A stretch of DNA of 64,000 nucleotides from Lepas anatifera (Eukaryota; Arthropoda; Thecostraca; Lepadidae). Below are positions 1 through 12,930 of the stretch, in pieces. Both the position numbers and the translations under genes were made by a program. Under the pieces are notes generated by a model. It had not been told where the DNA came from. It saw nothing but the letters and a program-made list of their open reading frames with translations, and made no database searches. The stretch lies in the NCBI GenBank assembly GCA_034440635.1, contig JAOTON010000900.1, positions 231,801 to 295,800 of the forward strand. The letters run 5' to 3'. Within the stretch, counting starts at the first letter, position 1. The number at the start of each line of letters is the position of its first letter.

Positions 1-905
1 CCTGGACAGCTGAGGCGCCTCCGAAGAAGAGAAACGGCGCCCCTAGATATCACATGCGCCCCCTGGTTAGCACAGGCACCCCTTGACAGCAAAAGGCGCC
101 CCCCGCAGAGAAAAGGCGCCCCCTGGACAACATAGGCGCCCTTTGATAAGAAAGGCGCCCCCTGGAGAGATAAGAGAGAAACCCCCCCTCCCGAGAACAA
201 CGGCGGCAGGGACGGCGGATTCCGCAGGACAGGGTGTGCAGTTGCACACCTTGAAAAATGATGGTGTACAATAGTATATTTTTGCACACCTGGTTTTGAC
301 CTCGTACGGGGAGGCCCTCACGGATTTGGGTGGCACCGCCGGATTTTGCCGGCGCCCCCGGCCGGTCAAGAGAAAATCAGACACATCGCCTGTCTGAAGG
401 GGTAGTACCCTCTGTGTAAAATAAAATACACTTTCAAATATGAATGGCGCCCCCTAACATCAAAGCTGCACCCTGGACAGCAAAAGGTGCCCACCCCCTT
501 GAGTAAAAGCGCCCCTCTGGATAGCAAAGGCGACCTCTAGACAGCAGAGGCGCCCCTGGACAGAAAAAGGCACCCCCAATTGAGGAGTAACGACGCCCCG
601 GGATAGCATATGCGCCCCTGGTTAGCACAGGCACCCCTGGACAGCAAAAGGCGGCCCCCGCCCCCTGAGTAAAGGATCCGGGTCTCTGGATAGCATAGGT
701 GCCCCTGGATGGCGCAGGCGCCTCCTGGACAGCAGAGACGCCTCCGAAGAAGATCAACGGCGCCCCTTGATACCATATGCACCCCCTGGTTAGCACAGGC
801 ATCCCTGGATAGCAAAAGGCGCCCCCCCGAGAGCAAAGGCGCCCCCTCTGGAAATAATAAGCACCCATGGATAGGAAAGGCGCCCCCTGGAAAGGACAGC
901 AGAAC
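1..905. repeat. Degenerate GC-rich minisatellite (about 22-25 bp unit)
   Basis: The unit is approximately GGCGCCCCCTGGACAGCAAA, dense at 1-222 and 436-905. A higher-order copy is visible: 1-110 resembles 725-820 (CTCCGAAGAAGA, then GTTAGCACAGGCA). Isolated units recur at 7973-8045 and 14289-14372, and similar GGCGCC-rich text at 1930-2130. Reading frames through it are Gly/Arg/Ala-rich and not gene-like. The segment 223-435 is unique AT/GC-mixed sequence. Confidence 0.8.
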
Positions 906-3170
906 ATTTTTTAAGGAAAACTCAGTGGAGGGGGAGGGCGGTGGAGATTTTCTTGTGCTGGCCATTATAATGTCTTCGGGGGATCAAACCCCCATTTGGA
1001 GGTGGGCGTTAATAAAATTTAGACGTGCTAGTGTTAAAAAATGTCTCCTAATTTTTGTTATTCCATATTCTAAAGATTAGAGATGCTGCCCAGGACTGCG
1101 GGTTTTTTTTTTCAACGGAAAAAAGGCCAAACCGGGTTTGTGAAAAGGTCAAAAGGTTCAAATTGTATTTGCACTAAAAAATATTGTTTTTTATAAATTT
1201 CGTCCAAGTTCTTCCCAGTACGGCTGTTGGAGTCTGAGTCTCATTTAAGTCCTCAAGGGACTTGTCACGGAGACCCCGACCCCACCACCCGAACGAGTAA
1301 CGCCCACAATGAAGGGTTGATTTAGAAGCCAAAGTTTAACCTCCCACAAAGCACAGGGATGGCCGCCTCGCTCAGGTCACCCTCTCATCAGTCAGTTGCC
1401 AGCCGACCTACGTCGGGCAAACGATTGAGCGCCGGAGCGTCTCAGGGGAACCGATCTCAAGCCTGGACATGCACTGCCACTGCATGCTTCTCAGCAGGGG
1501 GCCGGAGCCCGATGCTCTACCAACCGAGCAACCGGGGCGGCCAAATGGCCAAATAAATACCACAAAAGCCATATTTGAGGCTAAAACGAACCCTACCGGG
1601 TGTCATAAACCCACAGAAAAAGGACAGAGCACTCTTGTATCATTGCAGTGAACAGTGCACTGTATAAAACTAAATGTTGATAATTTGATATTGACTTGAC
1701 GATATATTTTTAGCACACTGCCCATCTCATAAGAAGGCAGGAGTCCCCTTCCAATCCCGTGTGGCGACCCAATTATTTTATCCACATAACTAAACAATTT
1801 GTTAGCATCATCAATTATCTTGGCCGCACCACTCCCCGCTAACATTTGATATCTTCCTGCTTTTTCTGTGAATTGTTTGCTCTTGAACAGTGACGGATCC
1901 ATAGGCAGATCCAAGATTGCCAATCGGAGGGGAGCACCTTCCCGGGGGCGCCAACCGGAGCAGGGGGCGCCACTTTTGACGGGAAAAACCTACCAGGTGG
2001 GCGTAAAATCCTATCGGTGAGCACCGATTTTCGCATCCTGGGGGAGAGTGGGAAGCGCCACTTCAGGCGAGTGCCATCGACCTTTCAGGGGGGCGCCGTG
2101 ACCATTTCAGGGGGCGCCCGGGATCGATCGGGGGCTGCATCTGCCCCTCCCCTTGCCCCCTGGATCCGCGTATGGGCGGATCTAGAATTTTAGTGAGGTG
2201 GGGGGGAAACGCGGAGCCTCAAAGTGGGCACTTTACCATCAACTTTTCACCCAAAGGGCGCCTATGGTATTCGGTTTTCGGTTGCCGTCATTTTGCTGGA
2301 TCGTATTTTTAACAACGTCCTATCCCACCCTCTCCCAGCCATAACAGTTTGTACCAGCCAAGCAAGATGCCTATTTGGCGTGATATTTGAAACAATTAAT
2401 TGCTAAACAGTTCAGTCCACACTTTTTTCGGCACCTCTTGAAAAATCTGTAACTACCACTAGGTCATGGAGAAATTCAAGATACTTGGGAAGATGCAACA
2501 GCTGAACATAAAGGTATATATCTGAGGATTTTTTCTATTAGTGAAGAGGGTTTAAGTTTATTTTAATATCAAATATGATAAGCATCATTTTGCCTTTCCA
2601 CGTGGCCAAGATTCGTAAGATAATGGTGAGAGGACATTGAAAATAATCGCAGCGAGTGTGAACCTGGCCTGTGCGCTGTCCAAGAAAATTACCTCAGCGG
2701 AAAAGCTTTAAGTTGTAGGAAACACAAACCGGACTTTAACCCACATTATTAATTGCTCCTAAAAAATAATGTTTGAACCAGATGGCAGACTCAAGGAGAT
2801 ATAAGGGAAGTTGAAACGTTAAGATAAACACAGAATGAAGTATGTGGGCATTTTCCATCGACCTTTATCTATATTCTCCAATTCATCAGCATGGGAGAAT
2901 TGCTCTTGTGCGTGAAATTTCGGAGGTGTTAAGAGAATTTCGGTAGCCATGTGATTGAATGCTGAAATAGATCATGCCATAGGCATGTGTGATTTGTGAC
3001 ATAAATGGGCCCTACTAGAATAAAAAGAAAACAGTTTCAACGTGTCCAAGTACTCTCTTGATAAATTGATAACTTTTTTCGTTTATTGGCTGTAATTTGC
3101 GCGTTTAATGATCATGTGCAGTGTTCAGATCGAAGTGAAAAGACCATTCAGATTGATAAAACGAGTATAT
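906..3170. other. Intergenic; no gene seen
   Basis: Apart from the SINE-like relic at 1330-1556 and GGCGCC-rich text at 1930-2130, this is AT-rich DNA without supported features. Confidence 0.5.
1330..1556 (-). mobile_element. Possible tRNA-related SINE
   Basis: The minus strand contains TTGCTCGGTTGGTAGAGC, close to a tRNA A-box and D-arm. The B-box is poor. The rest (to about 1330) is unrecognised. Confidence 0.35.
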
Positions 3171-3299
3171 TTTGTCACTGACCATCCACTTATACCATCA
3201 ACCATCGCCTTCAGGTCAAGTTCAGGACTCATTTAAGAGAAGAGGTGAGCGTGCACTGTGCATGCCCAAATCGAGACACAGCCGCCCTCCCGATGGACA

Positions 3300-4640
3300 G
3301 ACCGCGCAGAAATACGTCCTCGTCGCGTTTGATTTCGCGCACGCGTACGACGTAGTGGACCACCACCTGCTACGCGTTCGCCTGCTGTAGATGGGGCTGT
3401 CAAATTGCACGGTGGCCTGGATTTGGCAGTGACTCCGGGACCGAAGAGTCCAGGTGGAACTAAATGGTGTGCATTCCAGTGAGCGCATTTTCCGAACTGG
3501 CCTGCCGTAAGGAAGTGTCTTATCGCCAGTTTTATTTTGTATGGGCGGCTCGGCTGGTAGACGCACTCTGCGCGGTTCCCGGATGCTCCCTACATGTACG
3601 CCGATGATACGGCGGCTCTCTGCACGGGCAACAACATCCAAGTCGCCAAGGACCGGGCGCAATAAAGCTGCTTCTGGCACCCTCATGAAGTGGACCCGAC
3701 AGCACAAAATGGTGGTATCAGGAGCCAAGATCCAAGTACTGGTGATGTCCCAGTGGGCCAGAGACGCCGATCCCTTCAATTTTAAGGTCGACGGGAAGTC
3801 TGTCACTGCTGGAGACACCCTACAGCTACTTGGCGTCACCATCGATCGGCTCCTCCATTTCGGTCCACACTGTAAGAGACTGTAGGAGAAGGTCCACCCC
3901 CGCATCTCCCACCTACGTCAACTGTCCGGCTGCAACTGGGGACTGCACGAACAGCACCTCCGAACCGTCGCTACTGGCTACGTGAGAGGAGCGATGGAGT
4001 AAGCGGCCGCAGCGTGGCTCCACGCCACACCGCCATTTCATGTCGAGCTGCTGGAACGCAAAATGAGAGCGTCGGCGCGTATCATCACAGGATGCACCCA
4101 CTCCACTCCCAGCCGAGTGAAGACTCCCCGCGTAGCGGCCAGAAGGAGGGTACTCGCGACCCGACTGCTGGTGAAATTCCATACCCTGCCGCCTGAAGAC
4201 CCTCTGTGAAGACGAGCGGAGGCGACAGCGCCCTCTCGACTCTCCTCGGTGACCGGGTGGCGGCAGGTGGGCAAAGACATGTGGGATCAAGCAGGCATCT
4301 CCCTCCCCATCGAGTCTTTCCTTCCTCGACGTCTTCCACTGTGGGTATGAGGAGAGTGAGTCACATTTCAACTAGACGTGGGCCCACTGACATCAGGAGC
4401 GCCACCTGTCCGGAAGAAGCGAGTAGCTCTCCCCCACCTCGCTTCCCTGACTCAATGTGCCACATGGGTGTGGACCGACGGGTCAGTGCACGGAGGGGTC
4501 ACGAGCGGGGGAGCTGGGTCTTCATCGAGTCACTAGACAGAGCCCAGCATGAGCTCAGGCGACCAGCAGGCTCGCTCTGCTCGAGTTTTCAGGCTGAGAT
4601 GGTAGCCATCCAAACTGCCTGTGTCTTCCTACTGGACTAA
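3300..4640 (+). mobile_element. Decayed non-LTR retrotransposon (RT plus RNase H)
   Basis: Reverse-transcriptase blocks appear in order but in shifting frames: motif A FDFAHAYDVVDH at about 3330-3365; motif B GLP-stop-GSVLSP near 3502, where the expected Gln codon has become TAA; YADD at 3595-3606; and the thumb region WLHATPPFHVELLERKMRAS to ITGCTHSTPS near 4015-4115. An RNase H start, WTDGSVHGGVTSGG, begins at 4471, with SSFQAEMVAIQTA near 4590. The RT-RNase H arrangement and the GCxxSTP motif resemble Ingi/R1-like LINEs. Stops and frameshifts show that it is dead. Confidence 0.75.
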
Positions 4641-4918
4641 TCAGTGCACACAGAAGATCCAGTCATCTTCAGCATGGCCTGCCAAGGTGACGACGCATTA
4701 TAGAAATAAAATGGCTTCAATGTCTGCAGATAAGACAGCGAATCGGTAAAAATCGCAAACTTCCTCACCATCAGCTTAGACACTTGGTCCAAACAGCAAA
4801 AAAAAAATGGAGTACAGCTCTGAAGTAAAAATGGATGCTTCGTAAGGCAAACTAGAAAACTTCTCAACATCGTCACCAACAAATGCACGCCCTGTGCCAT
4901 TGTCACTTTCTTTTGCAA
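4637..4918 (-). mobile_element. Inverted RNase H-like LINE fragment
   Basis: On the minus strand, KFAIFTDSLSYLQTLKPF resembles the TDSLSALQAL block of LINE-encoded RNase H. It abuts the plus-strand RNase H remnant that ends at about 4640, in opposite orientation. This suggests a rearranged or 5'-inverted insertion. The match is short. Confidence 0.45.
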
Positions 4919-4919
4919 C

Positions 4920-7900
4920 CGTCTATATAGAAACAGACATGGTTTTCGAACGGCTCCGCAAGCAAGTTCATAAAATACTGGCGCGTCGGTTCAGGAGGCA
5001 AATTTTTGCTTTGTTGGCGTAGGTTGTGTTCGTGTTAACTGTCGAGATGAGCTATGGTTCAATAACAGCTGCTTCATGTGGTTCGACGAGATTGCTGTCG
5101 ATACCAGCCTGTGCCAGCCAGGCACAGACTCTCACTCCCTGGTGACGGGTTGCAAAACGCGAGCCACTGTCTATCTGACTGAGGTAGGCGTCGCCAAAAA
5201 AATGTTCCGTATGTGGGGCGTGTTGGTGACTTATTTTAAAGGGAACGTGGCACCTTGGTAAAATCCTGGAATTTTGTGTAATTAGGCGTACTTTTAGCCG
5301 AAAATAATGAAACCACTCATGATTTCTCTGAAAAATGTACAACAAGCTCAATGCTTTTATTTTTAAAATACTCCTCTAGATAAATGAATAAATATCTGCC
5401 TCTGGATGATGTCATGATCTGGCAACCACTACCATACTCGAAACACTTCAAGGGCTTCGATTGGCTGATGCTCATCGTGATGTCAGCATATGTCGTCACA
5501 CCAGCAGCTCACAACAATGGCCGCCTGGCGAGAGGTACATGAGAGGTACATTTCGGGTAGGTTTTAGTTTTTTTTTCTACGGAAAAATCGAGTTCCAAGA
5601 CAAATGATATATAGAGCACCTGGTTTTCCGATTCGCTTTACAACTTGGCTATCTCAGTTAAAATCACGTTCTAAAGGTGCCACATTCCTTTTAATGGCTT
5701 AATGCAAAGCGAGTATCTTACTGCGCATTTGTAGCGGTATTTCACTAATTTCCACTAGCATGCTTATTATGGGTGAAGCTTGGAACGCTCCTGTTACTAT
5801 TCTGATAGCGAGATGACGGACATATCGATAATCTTTTTCGCGGACTAAGGAGTGGCCTCATACGCAACCCCGGTCTGCGACCTGGGATAACCCCCCACCG
5901 GCGCAGGAGAGCCGCATGACAATGTGCTGAAATCAACCATATTTCATTCTCAATGTATCTCTTCATAAGCCTGTAGGTGAGTGCCATCATTCTTTTCTTT
6001 GAAATAAATAGTAAATATCCCGCAGTCAACCCCGGATTCGACCCGCGCACCCCTCATCACGAGACAGGACCTCTAACCACTAGACCACTGCGCCACACTG
6101 TACCGACTCCCACTAACCCTACACCTGTGACCCGTCAGGAGGTCACTGGCCGGTATCACGCAATCAAAACGATGCCGTGATCGTGGCGCCGGGTGTTGTG
6201 TTCGTACAGAAAAGGCATGGTATAAAGCTGCTTCTAGAAGACGAACCAAACATTAGATTCGCCTAGAATCACTTGTATCGGCGACCCAGGACCCTAAGCT
6301 AGCTTTATGCCAAATTGCATCCACTTCCATTCATTTTGAGGACTTGAAACCATGGTGAGAAGCAAACATGTTCCGAGAAATTTAGCTCCTTGAAATACCC
6401 TTTAGGACGAATTACTCGAAAGCCGTTGGAGATAAGTGGGTAGTGTAAATGAATTGAATGACTGCAATTAATTTTCTTATTCAGTCATGTCAATTCTGAG
6501 CTTGTGAATGACATGTGCTCTGAACCGAAAAGCTGCAAATAAATGGTTTTCTACTAAAATTATATTTATACATATCAGACAATGAATTTTATTATCACGA
6601 TATCCATCTCCGAATATTATCAGGCGGAAGCAATGTTCTTTCATTATTTGAAATGAAAAGTGAAATCGGCGCATTTGATCGCGAGAGATTAAGATTTAAA
6701 TGAAATGAGCAAAAATGTAGTCCTCCGGCAAAATGGCAAAAACTAGGTCAAAATTTTACGTTTTCCACTGGAAACTATGCCTAAGCACAAGAAAATTGAC
6801 GTAGCTGCCTCCACGTGGCTGTCTTTAAACTAACTGAAGCGTGCCTTCTGACATTTCGAGCTTACAAGTCGGCTGTCAAATTTCAGTATCTTTTTTGCTT
6901 GTACTAGAAATACTGCGTTTTGGCGTAATAAATATTGTCGGACCAGTTCGAACTTTTTTCTTAGGTGGCCTTGTTGCTTATTCAAAAGGAGGCAAATTTC
7001 AAGTTTGTCGCTTAAGAAATAAAAATGATAAACATGCAAAATTGAAAACATTTGTTCCAAAATTTCTCAAAAACTATTTTGAATTTAAATTCCGGGGCCT
7101 TAGTTTGGGCGTCTAGCGTAAAAGGGCAATCACCCTACACAATTGCAGAGCCCTGGTATCAACTGTCAGAACCGCCAAACGGCCAGAATAGAGCCTCTTG
7201 AGAAATCTCAATCCGCTTCGCTCCATGGATTTCGTCATGCGGCTCTGACACAGCCGTACTCGATCTTCGGACGAATAAGTGATCTATACAGCATAAGAAG
7301 CTTTTAACGTAGCGTATAAGAATGAGCGTATAACGTGCGCATAACGTATATATAGGCGATAAGCGTATAACGTGTATAGCATGAGAAACATTTCTCTATC
7401 TGCACGGTATCTCATCCTCGTCAACACCTTCAGTATTTTCAGCGTATCGAAACATTTTTTTGCGGAAATCTTTCAGGTGTGGCACATATGAAAGCTTATC
7501 GAGTGTGAGCCTGATAAATCCGGTTTCTGCTACAACGTCGCTCGGATTTCCGCGAATTTACGAAATCGGGTATTCAGTCTCAATGTCTATTATAAAAGTG
7601 CATGCACTATGTCTTTGAACTTGAAAATTTCAGTCCATTGCGTGTGATCCATTGCTGCAATATGTCAAGGCCAAGCTGCAGCCGCCTCTGCGCAGCTGCT
7701 GTAGTAGACACTGTCACACATATTGTGAAGTCTTCAACGAAAAACACGTGACGTATGTTTGCGGGAAGTGTCTGCAATATCATTGGTCATAACTGCAAAC
7801 AAGGCTATGAATATCGCAGAATCCTGGGCTATGCTACTCTGTTGCTGATGCCAATCCGATACGACTGAGTTTACGCGAAATCTAAAATACCTATTTTTCG

Positions 7901-8083
7901 GAATATTAGAAATAAACCACCCCAAGTGGCCTCGCACGCCGAGTCCAAAGAGTTTCTGCAGAACGCCATTGGATAGCAAAGGCGCCCCCAAGAGATGATG
8001 GCGCCCCCTGGGGAGGAAGGCGCCCCCTCCAGAAAATCTTGCACCACTTCTCGAAAATGGAATCCGCCGTCTCTGGCAGTTTG
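4920..8083. other. Intergenic; no gene seen
   Basis: Only the SINE relic near 6018-6100 and GGCGCC units at 7973-8045 are visible. 7315-7375 has a short GCGTATAACGT-type repeat. Confidence 0.5.
6018..6100 (-). mobile_element. tRNA-derived SINE relic
   Basis: The minus strand reads TGGCGCAGTGGTCTAGTGG (A-box) and GGGTCGAATCC (B-box) about 35 bp apart. The acceptor-stem ends do not pair, so it is not a functional tRNA gene. Confidence 0.5.
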
Positions 8084-9248
8084 AAATGGGTGAAAGCATG
8101 GGAAGCTCTAGAACTACTGTCTAAAACGCAACTAGCACTATTACGGCTTGGTTCTAGTCAAGTGAAACTACCATGAGTGAACATCCCGGGGAGGAGGAGG
8201 GGTCAAGACCCGCCTGGATTTTTTGTCTCCCACCGACTTTGTCTAGGGCTTGGGTTGCAGTGCTAGCGTTAAACCATCCAGAACCTCTCCTGGATCGTGA
8301 AGAAATATCCAGCCATGGAGACATAAATATATCGAAAGCATAGTTGTGCGCAATGCCACAGATCAAATGTTTTGCAGGAAAAGAAGCAAAATAAGTTGTT
8401 TTAAGTGCGCAAGATAGCGGAGCGGATCAGGTGCATATCATCATCATACCATCACAAAATACATTAGTCATGAGGATGAGAAAGATGATGTGCTGACCAG
8501 CGTTACAATGACCAGTGGCGTGCCTGGAAATGAGGAGGTTCACATTGATGCAACTATGGAGCACGCTACTTGCTGCAAAGAAAACTTGGAAAGATGGAAA
8601 TGGACCCGTTTGGAGATTTGGAGATTAATCAAGCAAATGTACACCGGGTGGAAGGAGATAACGGATTGAGTTTTCAAAACTTTTCATCTCTATGCTGAAT
8701 ATTACGATTTCTCGTTAAAAGCTTAGTGAGCATCAGTCACAAAGTCTGGGAGGCGGAGGAGCAAGGGGGTAGAGACAAGAGAAACGGATTCCAAAAACCT
8801 TTGATATTCAAAAATTTCTTAAAATACTATTGTGTTCACAATTTTAGTCTATCCCCCGCAAATCATCAGTCTAGGTTAACCACTATTGTATACTATTTGC
8901 AAATGCAGTTAGTGTTGTCTTTAATTAAACCTTAAGAGCATAAAACTGTCTAAACATTTTACTATGGCCAATATACAAGAGCAAATAAAAACACTTCACA
9001 AAACTGCAGTAAAAGCGATGCGCATTGGGCCGCTGAGTGCGGTGACTGCGCCGCCCGGAAGCCGGCCGCGCAGTGCCAGCCGATGTCCCAAACGCCCAGC
9101 GGGTCATTTTTGTCCGGTGTCATATCTCAGCATCTAAAAGTGGTATCGGTTTCAAACTTTCGGGACATCTTATTGGGCATATTCTAAACATGGGAAAACA
9201 TTTGTTTTGCCAATTTGAAAGCTGGAAGTAGGTGCGGGCGTTAATGGG
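8084..9248. mobile_element. Family 4 element, second copy, truncated on the left
   Basis: Collinear with 33983-34448 plus 36009-36688 and ending GGGCGTTAATGGG before TTAA at 9249-9252. The left terminus is not found; homology stops at about 8084. It holds the empty target site (TA at 8555-8556) of the element at 34451. Confidence 0.7.
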
Positions 9249-9444
9249 TTAAAGAATGAGTTCTCCACAAAAGTCGTCCTAATTGCGAGCTCCAACGCCA
9301 GTTCATTCTCTCAGCCGATTTCACAACCATGAAAAGGACAAGTGAGCGCGGGAAAGAAGTTGAAATGCTTAACTGGTGTCTGGTGTCAATTGTATTGTAC
9401 GCCATCATGGTCGTCTGTTGTCACGTACGATCGTACGTTATTAA

Positions 9445-10467
9445 CCCTCGCCCCACCGGGGGGGCATCGATGGCCCCCTAAGGTTTTTTGGCGATAGCAG
9501 AAAAACGACGAAACGCAGCACCGCGGTTGAGGGCTCTATCTCTCACTTTATCATTTTCCCACCATTCCTTAAAACGTTTACCCCGGGTCACCCAAGGTCA
9601 GGTCACCAGGCGAGGTCAACCAAGGTCACCTCACTTCAACTTTGAAGCTCTATAAGAGCCACATTTCTTAGTCGATCGATTTGAAACCTGCTTCACTTCA
9701 TGACCCATCCAGGGTCTACAACGCTTATATCCGGGATTTTTCGATTTCGTGACCTGAGGTCAGGTCACGAGGCGACCTCTCCCATTGGAAAAGCATGGAA
9801 AAAGCTGTCTCATGATCTAAAAGCCACAAAAATGATTGCAAATACTCACACTGCTCAGAACAGCGTTTTTAGACACCCTTTCACGGATCCCAGGGGTCAT
9901 ATTTTCCCTTTGATTTCTCCAAGGTCATCCAAGGTCACCAGGGGTCAAAAACAGTATTTTGACAATAACTTTTGACCTAATTAAGCTAGAGCGCTGAAAC
10001 AAACACCATCGTGTTTGTCTTGTCACTGGCTTTCATTTGATATACAACAAGATCACTTTCTGACCTTTTGTGACCTCAGGTCATATTAGGTCACGAGGTG
10101 ACCTCTGGAGGTCAAACCACTGGCGGGAGGTCTTAACGTTTCAGATAGTGGAAAAAGGTCTGGCAATTTCCTATGAAATGTACTTAACCAGATCTCAATA
10201 GCTCTAATGGCATAGGAGTTATGCCCAGTTTTCTTAAGCATTGCATATTTGAGTGAAAATAGCCTATCGTGACCTTTCTTGACCTCTGGAGGTCAAACCA
10301 TTGACCTGAGTGCTTAAGCATGCGAAGTAATTTCTTACTGAATTCACGCGAGGTTTCTAATGCACTTTGCAGATTTTCGCTAACTTCCATATTTTCGGAG
10401 TTAGAAGGGGGGCATCGATGGCCCCCGGTGGGGCGAAGGTGGCGCAGGACCCCCGGTGGGGCGCGGG
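9445..10467 (+). mobile_element. TTAA-flanked piggyBac-like MITE, family 1 copy a
   Basis: TTAA at 9441-9444 and 10468-10471 flanks an element that starts CCCTCGCCCCACCGGGG and ends CCCCGGTGGGGCGCGGG. TTAA duplication plus CCC-initiated termini is the piggyBac signature. The length is 1023 bp with no transposase ORF. The interior holds more than twenty GGTCA/TGACC pentamers. A near-identical inverted copy lies at 16379-17405. Confidence 0.85.
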
Positions 10468-10559
10468 TTAATACCGGCACTGGAAATGGGTCTGGCTCTA
10501 ACGTGCACTGAAAGGGAGGGCCTGGCAGACCATCTTCCTGATATCTAAAAAAACTAAGA

Positions 10560-11120
10560 GGCTTTAAAAAAACGCCCGTTTGGAGGTAGGTGGGGTATAG
10601 TGATCCACATTATGATCCATTTTCATCGACCTAGGTTAATATGTTCAATGTCAAGCGAGGTAAAAAAGTCAAATATTGGTCATGGAGGGGACCTATCGGG
10701 AAATGTCTTGACTAAGCGAAACAAGTCTGGAATTATCTAAAATGGACCCAAGTCAAAGAAGGGAAGGTCTTAAGAAATTTTCCTCCAAATTTAGGGTCAA
10801 TGTCATTTAAGGTCATTGACCTTTGACGTCACAATATGACTATTTCCTATCATGTGCACTATGACTAGCACTATAGCAACCATTGGACGGGAAATAAAGA
10901 TTGACCTTGACCTGTGACCTTGAACCATACCTTGAGGTATCGTAACAATGACGTCATATCATAATATACGCTATACTGTGTAACACCATTTGACCGAAAG
11001 CACTGGGGACCTAGGAAAACTTATATGACCTTGAACTGTGACTTTTGACATTGAACTTCAAGTGATACGACCTCGACATATCATCTCGTTTCTATGACAT
11101 TATAGCATCACTAATTGGGT
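10560..11120. other. Half-site-rich intergenic stretch
   Basis: Many TGACCT, TGACCTTGA and AAGGTCA motifs (for example TTGACCTTGACCTGTGACC near 10900), like the interiors of the TTAA elements, but no terminal repeats were found. Confidence 0.4.
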
Positions 11121-11657
11121 TCCGATGCAGGCGAACTGACGCAACTGCGCGATTGTGGCGATCTCAAAATGTAGCTTTGAATTTAAAAACTTATAATTCA
11201 AAAATTTTCAACTGATTCTTAAAATTCACCTATAAACGTGCCGTTCGATTCTCTAAAATGTAATTAAACAACATTTTCCGGCTGCAAATAGTTCTCCGGC
11301 CACGTTGGTAAAATTTGTCGGGGAGGGAGCCTCCACGCCCCCTCCATTGCACGTGTTAAACGCCTTGCGTTGTATAGGTACTCTCCCGTGCTGTGGTTCC
11401 TGACATTGCGCCTATAAGCAGAGCTGCAAAAAGTCGGGCTCTCGGGTCATAAAGTGCCCGACAGATTTTAGGGCACGGTATGGTCTTGCGACAGATCTTA
11501 CAATCTGTGAGAAAAAAATCTTGAAAGGAATCAGAAAATATTTTTTGTTCTAAAAAAACTCAATATTAGAATTGTCACCTCTTTCACTCAACAAGTTTTC
11601 ATGAATTTGCACCTCTCCCATATCAAGCCAGTGTGCGGCAAGAACCGATGGAAAATC

Positions 11658-11775
11658 GAGGGACTTATGAATCGAGGGACCTTTGAATAGAGGGCCTTAT
11701 GTACAGAGGGTCTTTTCGAGGGACTTATGAATCGAGGAACCTTTGAATAGAGGGCCTTATGCACAGAGGGCCTTT
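11658..11775. repeat. Two-copy 59-bp direct repeat
   Basis: The unit begins GAGGGACTTATGAATCGAGG and ends ACAGAGGGTCTTTT; it is repeated once with few differences. Confidence 0.8.
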
Positions 11776-11948
11776 TAAACGTCACCCAGAAAATCCTCTG
11801 CTGGAAAAATTCCTTCACCGGCCAGTCGGGCCCGATTTATATTCCATAGCACGCGACAGCTTGGCCCGACAGGCCGCCGTAAAGGTAAAGGCGACAGGCA
11901 AAACAGTTTTTTTCCTTCGTTTCCTTCGTTTGGAAGTACGCTCAACGC

Positions 11949-11986
11949 TGCCACAAGGGCGCTGTTTGAACAGCGCCCTTGCGGCA
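11949..11986. repeat. Near-perfect palindrome with 2-nt loop
   Basis: AAGGGCGCTGTT (11955-11966) pairs with AACAGCGCCCTT (11969-11980); flanking bases extend the stem to about 18 bp with one mismatch. The tiny loop argues against a miRNA precursor. Confidence 0.8.
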
Positions 11987-12916
11987 AAGCCGGTGTAAAA
12001 GGTATCTTCGGTTTGAAAGTAGCCCTTGCATTACTTTGGTATACATCTTGAGTAAACTGGTTAAGCCTAGATTTCATCGTCCATAGTTGAAGGGCTGATA
12101 AATGGCTCCGATTAAGCTGAAGCCCCTTCCACCGTCCCGTGTCAAGCTTAAGGGTGCGTTACCCTCGACACATGCACCACACGACATGACCCGTCAGAAC
12201 TAATACCCTGTTTCCCCAACAACAGATGTCAGGTCGTTCGTTCATTCATTTCGATACACAGACCGCCCACGTGACACGTTGGTTGTAAACCGTAGTACGC
12301 TTCCGCATTCCACGCTTTACGACGCTTCAGGTAAACAAGAACCGCTGCGGGCAAGGTCAGACGGGTCGCAGTAACAGGTGCTCTCGCAGGGGCGGGCCCA
12401 GTATTTGTCCGAGAGCAGACTGCTAAAGCCTTTGTCTTGATTTCTCTAAATAAGAAAGCAGTTGCAGCTCGCACAACTGTCACCTGGGATGGACCAAAGC
12501 TAGCCAAATGACATTTCAAGCATGGCTGTGGATTGGCTACGCTCTTTGCGTCAGTTAGCAGCTAGTTAGTTGTAGGATCCTCGACTACTTTGTCCACTTT
12601 CGTGACCAAACCTTGTGGACCCACTTTCTTCCTCCCAAACTAAGCTAGTCCTTTTCCATCCTGGTAAATATATCAGAAATATTTCCGTAATATCCTTGTT
12701 TACTGTTTTCCGTGAGAACCCCAGGGAAATTTAACGACTTCTTCCATCCCGAAAAAATATAAAAACGTCGTCCACCCAGTCACATAACATCCCCTCTTTA
12801 TGCGGAGGGTCCTAGCTTTGTAAACATATAGTGTCTTCTTTTGAAAGCTATCGTTTTTCAGCATTATTGCTCGGCCGGCCTTGCGTCGGTGGTGCGTCAT
12901 TTTCCGTGCGTGTGTA

Positions 12917-12930
12917 AACACACACACACG
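12917..12930. repeat. (AC)n microsatellite
   Basis: A short ACACACAC run. Confidence 0.7.

Noticed and set aside
3222..3905. 227-aa minus-strand frame
   Set aside because: Antisense to the LINE reverse-transcriptase motifs, which read on the plus strand.
6018..6100. Functional tRNA gene on the minus strand
   Set aside because: A- and B-boxes are present but the acceptor stem does not pair; it fits a SINE relic.
11949..11986. miRNA precursor
   Set aside because: The stem is short, the loop is 2 nt and no longer fold is visible; it is better called a palindrome.
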